From assembly GCA_020740775.1 (NCBI GenBank), contig JAHEWK010000004.1, positions 434,001-498,000 on the forward strand: a DNA stretch of 64,000 nucleotides, in the 5' to 3' direction. This document shows, piece after piece, positions 8,604-19,379 of the stretch. The notes under the pieces were generated by a model. The model had not been told where the DNA came from, ran no database searches, and worked only from the letters and a program-made list of their open reading frames with translations. Within the stretch, counting starts at the first letter, position 1; every line of letters starts with the position of its first letter. Made by a program: the position numbers and the translations under genes. Origin of the DNA: Ilyonectria destructans (taxonomy: Eukaryota > Ascomycota > Sordariomycetes > Hypocreales > Nectriaceae).

Positions 8604-10130
8604 ATGTCATCTCCTTACCCGAATCTTGTTTGGCGCCAAACCGGGCGTGGCCTTTGGCAGCGCGGCATCGATGAAATCGAGCGCTTCTACGCCACCATGG
8701 CGGTGCTCTACGAAGGAAGCGGCCGCATGTTTTTCGGCATCACGGGCCATGTATCTCTCACCGTCAATGTGTCCCCGGATGAATCTTGCGATCAAACTGC
8801 GCGGCGTGTTGACGAGGCACTCCGCAAAGCGTGGCTTGCCTTGCGGCACGACCATCCCACCATCGCGGCGCAGGTCACCATGGACCCCGGAACGCAGGAA
8901 TGGGTCAAGACCTATCGCGAATTCAAGGATGAAGCTGATGCTCAAGGTTGGCTTCAGAAGACCCTGATTCGTGTATCAACTGGTCAAACAGGCGAGGAGT
9001 GGGCCAACTCGGACCCGCCAGCCCCAAAGCTGCCTACGCTCTTCAATATCCATATTGCCAGCACGCAACAGGATGTCGTCCGCCGTGACCTTGTCTTCCG
9101 CTCACCTCACGACATCATCGACGGCGTTGGCACTCTGATCATGCTTCAGAATTTGATTGCTCACGCCTCACGGGCTTACACTGAAGGCAATGCTTACCAC
9201 GTCCCGGCGTTTGACGGGTCGGAGATTGCAAACCTGAGCCCTTCATACCGTATTGCTGCCAACGTGCCGCCCGAGCTCACGAATGACCAGCGGGAGCGCA
9301 TGGAGAGCATTGCTATTCAAAAGGCCGAAGCAGCATCAGCCAGCGATGTGGAGATGCTTGACCTTCCCTTTCGGCACGGCGCTCTGGTTCCAGGATGTCA
9401 TCAGCGCACCGCTCTTACACTCAGCAAGGCTCAGACTTCCCAGCTTCTAGCCTTGTGCAGGAAAGCCGGTGCTACACCAACTCATGCCTTCCACGCTGCT
9501 GCTGCCATCGTTATGCGAGACGTTCAAGACTCTCCTACAGAAGCGAAACAGGTCCGATATGTCAACTACATCTTGCGCAATGAGCGAGCAAGCTGTGTCG
9601 AACCCTACAGTACTACCAAGCACCCTGTTGCGCTGTACCACTCGGTGTCCGGTGGAAGCCTGGTCGTCGATATGACGCTTTCGGCAGCTGGAGACGTACC
9701 CGATGAGAAAAGCCGAAAAGAAGAGTTTCACACTATTGTTGAAGCGATGAAAGACTTTTATCACGGCGTCCGCAACGACAAGGAGCACCATGCCCTTTCG
9801 CCCAGCATGTGGGCCTCGGCCACGCCACCACTCCCTCCCTCGCCGCGACCTCTTGCTGTGCCTCCTCCAAAGGCGCATCCGTCTGTCTCCATCTCCAGCA
9901 TGGGACGCACGGATGCCATTGTCTTCCCGAAGACCGGTGACTTCCACGTGCAGAATCCCTGGGTAACGGGCGAAGAGTTAGGCAATGGACTGGGGCTGTT
10001 TCTTGGTACGTTTGACGGCGAGTTGTGTCTGAGCGCTGCGTACAATGATGCTTGGCACACGAAAGCGGACATTGTGGAGTACTTGACTCGCTGTCAGGAC
10101 GTTGTTCTTCAGGGGTTTGGAATTTTATAG
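8604..10130 (+). CDS. Stand-alone O-acyltransferase, Tri3-like (condensation/BAHD superfamily)
   Basis: A single exon of 508 residues, about the size of the trichothecene 15-O-acetyltransferase (Tri3) family. The superfamily catalytic motif HxxxDG is present as HDIIDG (His169, Asp173, Gly174). The C-terminal block GLGLFLGTFDGELCLSAAYN resembles the end of Tri3-like enzymes. Such enzymes move an acetyl or acyl group from CoA to a hydroxyl of a secondary metabolite. A Pro-rich linker (around 405-425) precedes the C-terminal lobe. No terpene synthase, P450 or other partner lies beside it, so the substrate is unknown and it need not act in trichothecene synthesis. The acyltransferase fold is well supported; the substrate class is inference. 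Confidence 0.75.
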   Translation: MSSPYPNLVWRQTGRGLWQRGIDEIERFYATMAVLYEGSGRMFFGITGHVSLTVNVSPDESCDQTARRVDEALRKAWLALRHDHPTIAAQVTMDPGTQEWVKTYREFKDEADAQGWLQKTLIRVSTGQTGEEWANSDPPAPKLPTLFNIHIASTQQDVVRRDLVFRSPHDIIDGVGTLIMLQNLIAHASRAYTEGNAYHVPAFDGSEIANLSPSYRIAANVPPELTNDQRERMESIAIQKAEAASASDVEMLDLPFRHGALVPGCHQRTALTLSKAQTSQLLALCRKAGATPTHAFHAAAAIVMRDVQDSPTEAKQVRYVNYILRNERASCVEPYSTTKHPVALYHSVSGGSLVVDMTLSAAGDVPDEKSRKEEFHTIVEAMKDFYHGVRNDKEHHALSPSMWASATPPLPPSPRPLAVPPPKAHPSVSISSMGRTDAIVFPKTGDFHVQNPWVTGEELGNGLGLFLGTFDGELCLSAAYNDAWHTKADIVEYLTRCQDVVLQGFGIL

Positions 10131-10651
10131 TTAAGAATAACACGTACATAAGACTACTGAATTGAATATTAATTATGTTACAATATGCCGATGTCTTGTG
10201 TAGTTTAGGCGACAGTGCTGAATCATAAGCATGTCTGGCCTCCATTGCAACAGGTCTATGGTGCGCCACTGTACCTCGTCAATGACAAAGGATTTTTTTC
10301 CATGCGACATCCCAAATTAAGCATGCTACCATTACCGGCGGCACCCAAGGGCTAATGTACAAGAGTCTAGATTGATTCAGCTCTTGGGGCACTGCTTTGG
10401 CCCATGGTGGCTGTAAGCACGACACGAAACGTTGTCAACGGTCAGACTTTGCTGCTCCTGACGCTGGTTACTAGCGGGTGAGGTATGATCAATCCACAGC
10501 AGCGAAGAGAAATCATGAGAAGGTATAATGAAATGAGTTTATCTGACGCCGACGATGCATATTATCTAACTCCATCCTTATAAACCAAGGAGATGCGTAT
10601 CAAACCAGAGATATTCTATATTAACTCCATGTCCGTAGTAATGAAAACCCA
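10131..10651. other. Convergent intergenic region
   Basis: The 3' flanks of two convergent genes. No coding, RNA or repeat signal was recognised. Confidence 0.6.
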
Positions 10652-11392
10652 CTACACACTCTCCGCGTAGTCAGCCTCCTTCTCGGGCTTCTTCTTCTTC
10701 TCAAACAGCTTCTTGCCCACTTTATCCGTAATCTCATCTGCCTTGTCACCGAGAAACGTCTTGATGGCGCCGTACACGCCGGAGATGAGCCACAGCAAGG
10801 CGTTGACGAAATCAATCCAGACGGCAACCTTCATCAGGCTCGTGCTGCTGCCCTTGTACGGGTTGTCGCTATCCCTGCCGAGAAAGATGCCGGCGAAAAT
10901 TCCAAAGGCAATGATCCACAAGATGAAAAGGCCCAAGTCCCAGGGAAAGACGCGGTAGGTCTTGGAGAACTTGATCTTGCTCCCGACGTACGGGATGGCG
11001 CCGAGGGGCGTGGCTGCGAGGAAGAGGATCGCCGTGGTAGCAGAGGCTCCAGCCACAACAATGGCAAAGATCCACTCAGGCGAGAAGCCTCTGTTGGCGT
11101 CGTCATCTGCATCAACGCGGTTGCCGTAGAAGCCGCAAGCGATGAGGGCGAAGAGGAACTGCAGACTGCGGCACACGAGGCGCGGCACCACCTCGAACGT
11201 CTTGAGCCACGTCTTGCCCATCGCCTTGCCTGTCTCAGCGCCCTCGTTGAAGGCATGACTGCCAGCTTGGCGGCCCAGCTCCGCCTTGTCTGCGGAGCGG
11301 AACTGGGAGGCGGCGTTGGCGAGGCCCTGGGCGTTTTGGCCAAGTTCGATGGCGGTCTGGCCAGCCTTGATGGCGGATCCAAATTTACCCAT
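10652..11392 (-). CDS. MARVEL-type four-helix membrane protein
   Basis: A single exon of 246 residues, starting MGKFGSAIKAG. An Ala/Gln-rich soluble N-terminus is followed by four predicted transmembrane helices at about 72-90, 105-127, 150-172 and 189-210, with a short polar loop (NRVDADDDANRG) between the first two. The tail is Lys/Glu-rich and cytoplasmic. Four spans with short loops fit fungal MARVEL-domain proteins, which sit in plasma-membrane or eisosome-type membranes. The family call rests on topology and general resemblance, not a diagnostic motif. The minus-strand sequence before the start is a pyrimidine-rich leader. Confidence 0.6.
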   Translation of the reverse strand: MGKFGSAIKAGQTAIELGQNAQGLANAASQFRSADKAELGRQAGSHAFNEGAETGKAMGKTWLKTFEVVPRLVCRSLQFLFALIACGFYGNRVDADDDANRGFSPEWIFAIVVAGASATTAILFLAATPLGAIPYVGSKIKFSKTYRVFPWDLGLFILWIIAFGIFAGIFLGRDSDNPYKGSSTSLMKVAVWIDFVNALLWLISGVYGAIKTFLGDKADEITDKVGKKLFEKKKKPEKEADYAESV

Positions 11393-12997
11393 GGTTGCAG
11401 GGGTATTAGAGAATGTTTTGGGTAATTAAAAGATGGAGAGGCGGAGAGATGGTTGATCCGCTGTTCAAATGATGGGTCTTGACGAGGCCTTGAAAGATGT
11501 CGTAGGAGAATCTGTGGGGTATAGAACTGGCCAGCAGTGGACAAAGAAAAGTCTAAGGAAACACAGGCGTAAAGTGAAGAGAGGAATGGATTACAGAGTG
11601 AAAAGGTGCACAGGATATGGCCAGCGCTTGTTCTTATAAAATGCGTGTGGATTGAGAAATTGTTGGCGAAACAAAGACGATCAGCGGCATCGAATCATGC
11701 CCGCACAAGCAGGCCTTTGAGCGCTGGCGCGCGTCCCAGAATAGAAAGCCGACAGCCAATCGTCCCAAAATAGGTGGTGTTGCAACAGCTTTGGGGAGTC
11801 TGAGGAGGCGGCTACGCGTCTGACCGGCCATCAACCAAAATCCAATCGTTTCTGTTTTGCCGCCCGATTTGAGGCGCTTAGCGAAACAGGCCGCGAGAAG
11901 AAGCCCGTCTACGCGCCGCCGGATTGGTGGAGCCGTAACACGCCCGCTTGCACCGTACCACCAGGGGAGAGGATCGCGCGTAATTGACTGGAATACATGG
12001 GAAATGGCCTGTGCATTTCTGTCTTGTCGGTTTTGGGGCTTTGTCGGGCATGTTTGAAAGGTCGTTGGGAGTTTTTCTTTGACGGCGGTATGGAGTGCGA
12101 CACGCGCCATCGTAAGAAATGACGATTTGGAGGAGCTTGTGATGCGAGTTTGTCCGAGTCCTCCCTTTGTTCGTTTTATGCAGAATGGGGAATTGCAGAC
12201 AGCGGTTATTCATGGGAGTGATGCGCATCCGACCCATTGGAAACAGGACGGTGCTAAATCACTCTCCGGTCGGCATTGCAATTTTGTGTTAATTGATGAA
12301 ATAGCAACATCTCTAAGATGCAGCTCGGAACTTCAAGTAGACGTCTTCATCTTCTGTCACCACTCAGTGATAAAGGACCAAGGACCGACGCACGGTGAAT
12401 CTCTCACATTTCACATTTAGTGTGATGCGTGTGTCGGTGCGTAAATGTGGTGTGGGTGGTGGCTGCGGGGTGCGTCCGAAGAAGCCGGATTATGCAGCGA
12501 ACAACTTAGAGTTCTCAGGAATGCGAATACTACTCTCAATCAATAAAACCTACGATGTCTCTTACAAGACCCAACTCTTCCCCATCTATCGTCCTCACCT
12601 CCAAGCAATGGCCTGTTCTGACACGGAAAACAGGCCAGTCTTCAAACACGTTTCCAATGGTTGCCGTCGCAACCAGCGCTTTTTGTGCTGGCCGCTATCC
12701 GAAAATCCAGGGGTTTTATCCACCAAGAAACTAACATAAAAACGTCTATTAGTGGGCCTATTGTCCAATTCTTTCCCAATTGAGGTCTTTATGCTCAACA
12801 ATGAGCTGTTTTTATACGCAAATTCTCAAAATGCCCCTTTTTTATGAAAGCACATCTCATTTCGCTTCCCAATATTCGCGAAGCAAAACAAAGCGACAAA
12901 GCTGATACCGCTCTCTTTCCCTCAGCCTTACAACCCATTTTGATCCCTCGATTCTCTTTGCCTCTCTTTTCGCCGTGGACTACGCAGCCCGTTTATC
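11393..12997. other. Divergent intergenic region (1.6 kb), no gene seen
   Basis: Lies between two divergently transcribed membrane-protein genes and should hold both promoters. Overlapping frames of 60-160 residues on both strands have no recognisable motifs. The last 130 bases before 12998 are pyrimidine-rich (CTCTCTTTCCCTCAGCC, TTCTCTTTGCCTCTC). Confidence 0.55.
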
Positions 12998-14258
12998 ATG
13001 TTCCGGTCAAAACCCCGATATGAGCCAGAGGCTGTTAGGCTCTCGCCTGCAGACCTGGAAAAAAGGGATGACTCCATCGACCGTGTCAACAGCCCCAGTA
13101 TCATCAACAGCGTGCTCCAGCCCCTCGAGCAGAAGATGCACGAGTACGACGTGTTGATGCGTCAGGCCAACCAAGAGAGCATGCAGCTCGACGAAGAAAT
13201 CCGCATCATGCAGGAACAACGGTTTCTGGCCGAGGAACGATTCATGGCAGCTCGAGCCCGGCACGGCGAGTATGAGCAGCATCGCCAGGATGTCAGCAGA
13301 GCACTTCAAGGCGAGCCTGAACCCCAACCCTACCGTGAACTAACGCCACAGACGACGCGAATATACAACTGTGACAACCAAATTCAGACTCAGAACACTC
13401 AGCACAGGACACAGATGACTCGAGTAGACAGCTTCGACAACCAAATTCAGACTCAGAAGATTCAGACCAAGACCCAGACGCCAGCAAAACTGGGGCCCCT
13501 AGACCCCAGCGACTACTTTACCAACCACCAGATCTTTTACGTCTTCATCATGGCTGGCATTGGCGGCATGATCATCTCCGGTGGCATAAATTTTGGCTTG
13601 GCTTACGGTAAGTTTTTTGAGTGCTGTACCATATTCCATCAAACCAGTAAAGAAACAACTGACCCAGGTGTCCCAATCAAAAGTGATGTATACCACCCAA
13701 AACACAGTCCTGAACCCAATCTATCTCTTCCAGCTGCCCAACACCCTGGCTGGCGATGCCGCTGTTACCATCATCATCCAGTGCATCATCACTTGGTTTA
13801 TGGAAAAAGGCCTAGTCGCCCACGACCTTTCCCGTCGCGGTGTCCAGCCCATTGGGTTCATCTCAAAACCTACTCGTCCTTGGCAGAGGCGATTATTTTT
13901 CCTGCCTCCATTGGGATACGACGAGGCGGTTGATGCGGAGGCCAAGGGAGAGCCGCAAGCCAAGGCAGTTGCGCCGGACTTTTTAACCATTCTGGGTTCC
14001 GTTGTTCAACATGCGCTGAGGGGTTTCTTGATCGCCATTGTCAGCTTTTTCTTGCTGTGGCCTGCAACCGTCGGCATCTTGATAGCTTTTGGCAAAAGTA
14101 CCGGCGGCGACTACACCTATGATGATCGGTGGGTTCCTCAAATCTTCAAGGGGATTCTCGGAGGACTCCTTGGGCTATTAACAACGCCACCGATGGCCTT
14201 GTTCTGGCTCGTCAAGGCTGGGTGGGAGGGAAAACCGCACTGGGGTCTGAAGTCATAA
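12998..14258 (+). CDS. DUF2456-like membrane protein (two exons)
   Basis: Exons 12998-13607 and 13684-14258 give 394 residues. The intron has a GTAAGT donor, a CTGAC branch site near 13659 and an AAG acceptor; only this acceptor joins the frames in phase (GLAY-VMYTT). The N-terminal 110 residues are charged and helical, probably coiled coil (EQKMHEYDVLMRQANQES). A Gln/Thr-rich linker follows, holding a duplicated NQIQTQ unit encoded by a near-perfect DNA repeat 60 bp apart. The C-terminal half has several membrane spans around FYVFIMAGIGGMIISGGINF, LPNTLAGDAAVTIIIQCIIT and ILIAF/LLGLLTTPP, the pattern I associate with fungal DUF2456 proteins. Function is unknown. Gene structure is firm, family name moderately so. 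Confidence 0.7.
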
Positions 14259-14790
14259 GGCTCGATTTACGTTTGTAGCGTAGTGCGTCCATTACAAGGG
14301 TCGCGTCACACACATTGGCTGACCCTATGAATTACGAGTAATGATATCTTTCGGCATCTGGTTAGCCCATCAACCACCCACCAGCTTATTCCCCTCTTCC
14401 CTAGCTGTCATTTTGCGTCGAGTACCTTGCACTGTGCCGTGTTAGAATTGCTTTAGGGGACGTCCGCAAACTTGGTAAATGTCGATGGCCTCTTTATTCC
14501 GACTTCTGGGCTGTCCAGGAGTGGAACGGCAGATATCGATGCCTCGATACATCCTGACACGCCCCGTTCACCCAATTCGCGATAGCATCGCACTTGGCGT
14601 CAGGCAGACCCAGCCCATGGAACGGCTTGCTAACTGTGGCTGGGGTCAGGTGCGCGACGGCCTCACGGAGATACAGGCCCGCGCCGCGGAGATGGCAATC
14701 ATTTACCCAAGAACCTACTAGCACATTTTTGGGATGTGGTGGATGCGACATTGAGGGTTGCCTGGTGGGGAAAGTAAAGTGAGATAATGG
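14259..14790. other. Intergenic, no gene seen
   Basis: The 3' flank of the DUF2456-like gene. Short overlapping frames at 14479-14793 have no recognisable motif. Confidence 0.5.
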
Positions 14791-15207
14791 CAAACTTTCA
14801 TCATAGCCGTCATCTGTCTCACCCTACAAGATTATACTAACACAAGCCAAGGGTATCAGGATTACCTCTCGTACCAGCACGATATCGTCTATCAATGCGA
14901 TATCAATAACGAAGCAGAGAGAAGGAAACACTCAGCACATCTCCAATTCCTTCGAAGATATAGGCTTCTTAGCCTGTCGAGATTCCCTTTAAACAGGGCC
15001 CGTTATCCGAGCATTCAACTATAGGCTGAAAAGCCTATATCTTCGGAGGAATCGGAGATACGCTGAGTGTTTGCTTCTCTCTGCTTTGTTATTGATATCG
15101 CATTGATAGACGATATCGTACTGACACGAGAGGTAATTCTAGTACCCTTGGTATGTGCCAGCATAATCTTATAGGGTGAGACGGATGATAGCTATAATAA
15201 AAGTTTG
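14791..15207. mobile_element. Fold-back element: two ~187-bp inverted arms
   Basis: The left arm 14791-14977 and right arm about 15019-15207 are inverted copies separated by about 42 bp. Hand alignment gives roughly 86 percent identity, and nearly all differences are transitions. Shared cores include CGATATCGTCTATCAATGCG and GAAGATATAGGCTT, and the arm tips near the spacer carry a smaller hairpin (AGCCTATA). GATAAT occurs just outside both ends (14783-14788 and 15216-15221), a possible target duplication. No transposase is encoded. A non-autonomous fold-back or MITE-like transposon is likely; transcription across it would give a long hairpin RNA. Confidence 0.7.
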
Positions 15208-15251
15208 AACAGTTTGATAATTCGGAAGGGAAGTTGGCCTCTCGACGACGG

Positions 15252-15437
15252 GAGACGTCTCTCTTATATCTTATTGCTCGGAATAAGGTTCCTGTCTCAA
15301 GGTTATTACCCACAAACAGCAAGGTCGTTGACTGCAGACAGCAGGGTTAAAGTCAGAAGGGTTGAATTAAAGCTTAAGTCAAAGACTAGTATGCAACAAC
15401 CTTACTGTTCAGCTACTGTATCTGCTGGTGCTGGATA
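15252..15437. mobile_element. LTR-like dispersed repeat (copy 2)
   Basis: This is the same repeat as at 2640-2800, here inverted relative to it. The two copies align over about 180 bp with scattered substitutions. This copy has an extra 22 bp (about 15303-15324, reading GTTATTACCCACAAACAGCA) that is absent from the other. It lies directly beside the fold-back element. There is no coding capacity. A solo LTR or short non-autonomous element is likely, but internal retrotransposon sequence is not present anywhere in the window to prove it. Confidence 0.5.
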
Positions 15438-16364
15438 GAGGTGCGCTGCCTCAATTCATACGAACTGTGTCTTCCACCTCGTTCCACAAAGTAGAGGGGT
15501 AATACGATGCAAGGTATTTAAAAATTTGGTAGGTTTTTAGTTATGTAACCCCCAGCACACATGATAATACCATTGGTAGATTTAGCTGGAGAACTTCAAC
15601 TTGTAGCCGTTGAGCCCGGTTTCTACGGAGGACTGTAGGGTAAGTAAAATTGAGTTGAGTATTGACACATTTCAACCTTACCATCGGGGTCTATCGGGGC
15701 TTATTAAGGTATTGGCCTGCTTTTGAGATAATAGTATTAGTCTTTTCCGTTATAGGTAGATTTCACATGACGTTGATTAAGACGAAAAGGTAGCCTGGCT
15801 TGGAGGACTGTTTCGGACACACTGCCTAGATTGCCTTATTCTTTGCAGAAACCTTCGACCATTCTTCACGATCTGCCTCTTTTTCTTGTAGGACAGGGAA
15901 CTCAAATACGAGTCAGCAGTAACAACTTGTTTGCTCTGCCTGTCAAGAGTTAGGTCGATCTCTCACTCGGAGTTCTCAACCTTAATTGCGCCCTTCAGCT
16001 TTGTGTTGGATATATTGATCTCAAGTGAGCCAACTTCGCTGCACGCACAGTCACCAGGAATGTCCATGCCCGTCGTGTGAACCTCAGTTATGCCACTGTT
16101 CTCTCCCTGGTACCAGTATCCGCAGCCGTGGAGTTTATGACCAGGCCCGACTCGGTCGGAATGGTAACGGCGTCAAGATGGATGATGTTGTGTATATTGC
16201 TGACGCTGAAGCCTCCTGAGCAAATATCCTCTCAGATCATGGCGGGGAGAGCGGGGCGGCGGTGTTAGGCATTGGTACAGTGTTCTTTGCTGGATCAAGT
16301 TTAGCTGCAGTTTGCATTACAAAACCTGCAGTTCGCATTATAGGGCTTTTGAGGTCCCCAAGGC
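15438..16364. other. Intergenic, no gene seen
   Basis: AT-rich sequence without recognisable coding potential; only frames under 65 residues. It lies between the element cluster and the 19-bp motif cluster and may be decayed repeat DNA. Confidence 0.5.
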
Positions 16365-16368
16365 GCAT

Positions 16369-17254
16369 GCACTGCAATTTTAGCGCTGCAAAGGGAGTTG
16401 GAATGTCCCATCCTACAATTCAATTGAATTTAAGATGCTTCATTGGCCAATTCGGTCCAGAGGGCGCCGGAATCAAGCTGCCGACCAGGCTTGATTGGAT
16501 TGAATTATTGGAAGCGTTGCGACCCACTCTTTTTGCGGGAGCCTAAGGCATTGCACTGCAATTTTAGCGCTATAAGGCTACCGCAGTTAAAAAATAAGGA
16601 TACTGGGGGGAGTTAGGCTGGCATTAACATTGCCTCTCTGTTGCGGAATGCGGGTACCGGCCTCGGACGTCTAGGTCCTCGGTCATCCCGGTCACATTCC
16701 TGTACGCATTCCTCAGGGCTCTGCTCCCTACACCTATTTTGCCCTAGTCATTGAAGTACATAGAAGTACATAAAGGCCCCTAGGTCCGGGGTCTTAGATA
16801 GCCCAGACAGACACAATTCACTCTCATGGATGCATCTCACATCCCTGCACTTCCTGCCGTGACATTCTCCTTCACTGCAACTTTAGCGCTACGATGGGAG
16901 TTAGAATATCTCATCCTTAAGGGCCCCGCCTCGTTGCAGGCTGCACTCGCCATTGCTCGCCGCTTTGCACAGCAATTTTAGCGCTTTAGGAGTTGGGACA
17001 CTACACCGCTTCCTACGACTTGATCCTTCGCAATGCTTCTAACAATTCTATTGGTAGGTCTGAAGGGTCCCGCAATGCGTATATGCACTGCAATTTTGGC
17101 GCTGCCAACGGAGTTGGAAAGCACCATCTTAAGGACTCACCCTCGTTGCAGGAAAGCCTGCAATCGACATTGCTGCTTTGCACAGCAATTTTAGCACGTT
17201 GGGAGTTGGGTCATAGACAATCTCGATCATCACTTCCATTGCAATTTTAGCGTT
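16369..17254. repeat. Seven copies of a degenerate 19-bp motif, GCACTGCAATTTTAGCGCT
   Basis: Copies lie at about 16369, 16553, 16873, 16967, 17085, 17180 and 17238, all in the same orientation. Several are followed about 10 bp later by GGAGTTGG, and some by a CATCTTAAGG or CATCCTTAAGG-like stretch, so the real unit is longer (roughly 50 bp) and separated by unequal spacers. The motif variants differ at one to four positions. No gene is recognised inside. It could be a decayed satellite or an array of protein-binding sites. Confidence 0.6.
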
Positions 17255-17369
17255 GTCAGGCCATGGTAGTTAAAAATGGTCACAAATGGTCAGTTCATCA
17301 CACCAGGCTATGAAACGGAAGGCTAAAGACATGGGAACGAGAAGAACCCCTTCAATGTGTATGAAATCA

Positions 17370-19379
17370 TTAAAGCCTCGCAGCCTGAGCAGCCAGACCC
17401 AGCTCCTTGATAATAATATCCGCTGCCTTCTCGCCAATAACAAGCGCAGTGCTGTTCGTATTGGCTCCAACATTCTCCGGCGGAATGCTCAGATCCGCCA
17501 GCTTCAAGCCTTGCGTGCCGTACACATTCAGGTTGCTATCGACAACACCAAACTTCTCTCGCGGTGCCATCTTTGCCGTTCCCAGCGAATGCCACGTCGT
17601 GTTGAGGTTCTCTCGGATCCATTGCTCAATCGCCTTGTCGTCTTCGGCAGAGTATTCAATGTCCTTGACTGCGGACAGCGCCGCCTCGGTCTCGATGCAC
17701 GCTGCGGGTGATTCAGACGAGAATTTAGGATGTCCCAGGCTTAGTTCTCCGCGATACATCTTGGTGCGTCTCATTATTTCGCGCTGCTTCTTGTACGCCC
17801 ACACTTGCTTCTTCAGGTCAATGTCGTGTGCGTCGGTCAAAAATCCGACATCGAAATCGAGCGCGTCGCCACACTCGGGGCCGGTGATGTGCATATGGCC
17901 CCTTGAGTATGGGTATCCGGTGTAATTGCCGGTTGTGATGTATTGACCCGCTGGAACGGTAGTTGGGTCTCCGAGGAAGCTAATTATCACAACGGGTTAG
18001 CAATGCTCTTGAGAAAATACCCTTAATCAGGGCTAACTTACCACGACACCACTCCCATCAGCATCAATGGCCTGTCTGGAATTGGCTTGAAGTCCTGATC
18101 CCAGGCAGCCTGGAATTCAGGACCCAGCGATGCCACTTCTGCGTCCGTTGGTCGAAGCTTTGCAGAGATATCAATAGAGTTCCATCCGAGGATTTTGGCC
18201 TTTTCCTCCATGAGCTTTGCGGCATCGGAGCGGCCACTGAGGATACAATCAATTGTCTCGTGTGGTTGCAGATTCGTTCGGTAAGGATACAAGACTAGGT
18301 TGTGATCTTGGTAGTCTCGACCAACGCCGGGCAAGTCGACCACCACCGGCACACCAGCACGCTTGAGGATAGCAGGGTCACCTAATCCCGATCGCTCGAG
18401 GATAGGAGGCGTGCCGCAAGCCCCAGAGGAGACCACCACCAACTTCCTCGCCTTGATGGTTTGTTTAGCAACGGTAGTAAGGGAAGTGCTAGCCTTAAAG
18501 GTGGGGTTTGGAATGCACTCGACGCCGACAGCCTTCTTGTTGTCGTCGAATAGAACGCGAACAACAGATGACTCGACCAGTACGTGCAGGTTAGGATGCT
18601 TCCCGTCTTGAAGTGCCGGGTGAAGGTATCGGTGGGCTGTGTCTTGGCGTTTCCCGTCGGGTGAGACAAATCGTTTCCACCGCTGGAAGCCGTTGATAGA
18701 TTTCAAGTTTTGCAAGTCTGGTATCTCGGGCCAGCCGACTTCACCAGCGGCATTGATAAAGTCACTCTCGGCGTTGACACCGCGGAACGTTCCGTCTGAC
18801 ACGTTGATCGGCCCATCACGGCCATGTACGTTGTCTGGATCCTCTCCGTGGTACGTTTCAAGCTGGGGAATGTCAATGATTGGACAGAATTCAGCGAACC
18901 CGCAAGCACTTGTCATACCTTCTTCAAATACGGGAGCAATTCATCCGCAGACCAACCAGGCGTCTTCCATGAATCAAAGTCGGATCGTTGGGCTCGGGTG
19001 TACATCATGAAATTAATCGACGATCCACCGCCCAATGTGCCTCCGGAAGGGACGATGGCTTCACGGTCTGCTAGTTGAGCCGCCTTGTTGCCTTTGTAGA
19101 AGAGGGCCGTTGTGCTGGTGGGGGCCAGGTGAGTGAGATAGAGAGCGGGGTTGGTGATGGTTGGAACATTGTAGTTGTCTTGTCCCTGTTCGATGACCAG
19201 GATAGACAGGTTTGGGTCTGCTGCTGCCAGTCGTCCCGCAATAATGCATCCAGCGGTGCCACCTAAGAGAGAAACTGTAAGCACTTTGGGGGATTAGCGG
19301 GTTGTAAGAATATCTCACCTCCGACGATGATAACGTCCACCTCACGGGCAGCATCCGTCAGGTTGGTGGAAAGACCCAT
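17370..19379 (-). CDS. GMC-family alcohol oxidase (FAD flavoprotein)
   Basis: Four exons, 19379-19319, 19262-18919, 18862-18042 and 17979-17370, join in phase to 611 residues. The start MGLSTNLTDAAREVDVIIVG leads into the FAD-binding GGGTAG (about 20-25). The GMC signature region GGTLGGGSSINFMMY follows in exon 2 and SSGACGTPPILERSG in exon 3. The C-terminal catalytic pair is visible as the His in TWHSLGT and the Asn in GANTNSTAL. The pattern fits fungal alcohol (methanol/aryl-alcohol) oxidases that turn an alcohol and O2 into aldehyde and H2O2. There is no signal peptide; the C-terminal AARL is a weak PTS1-like end at best. The substrate is not determined. Confidence 0.88.

Noticed and set aside
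14479..14793. Small frames of 60-100 residues at 14.5-14.8 kb
   Set aside because: They overlap on both strands, share no family features and border the fold-back element.
15438..17369. CRISPR array for the repeated 19-bp motif
   Set aside because: The repeats are degenerate, the spacers vary from about 40 to 300 bp, and the genome is clearly fungal.
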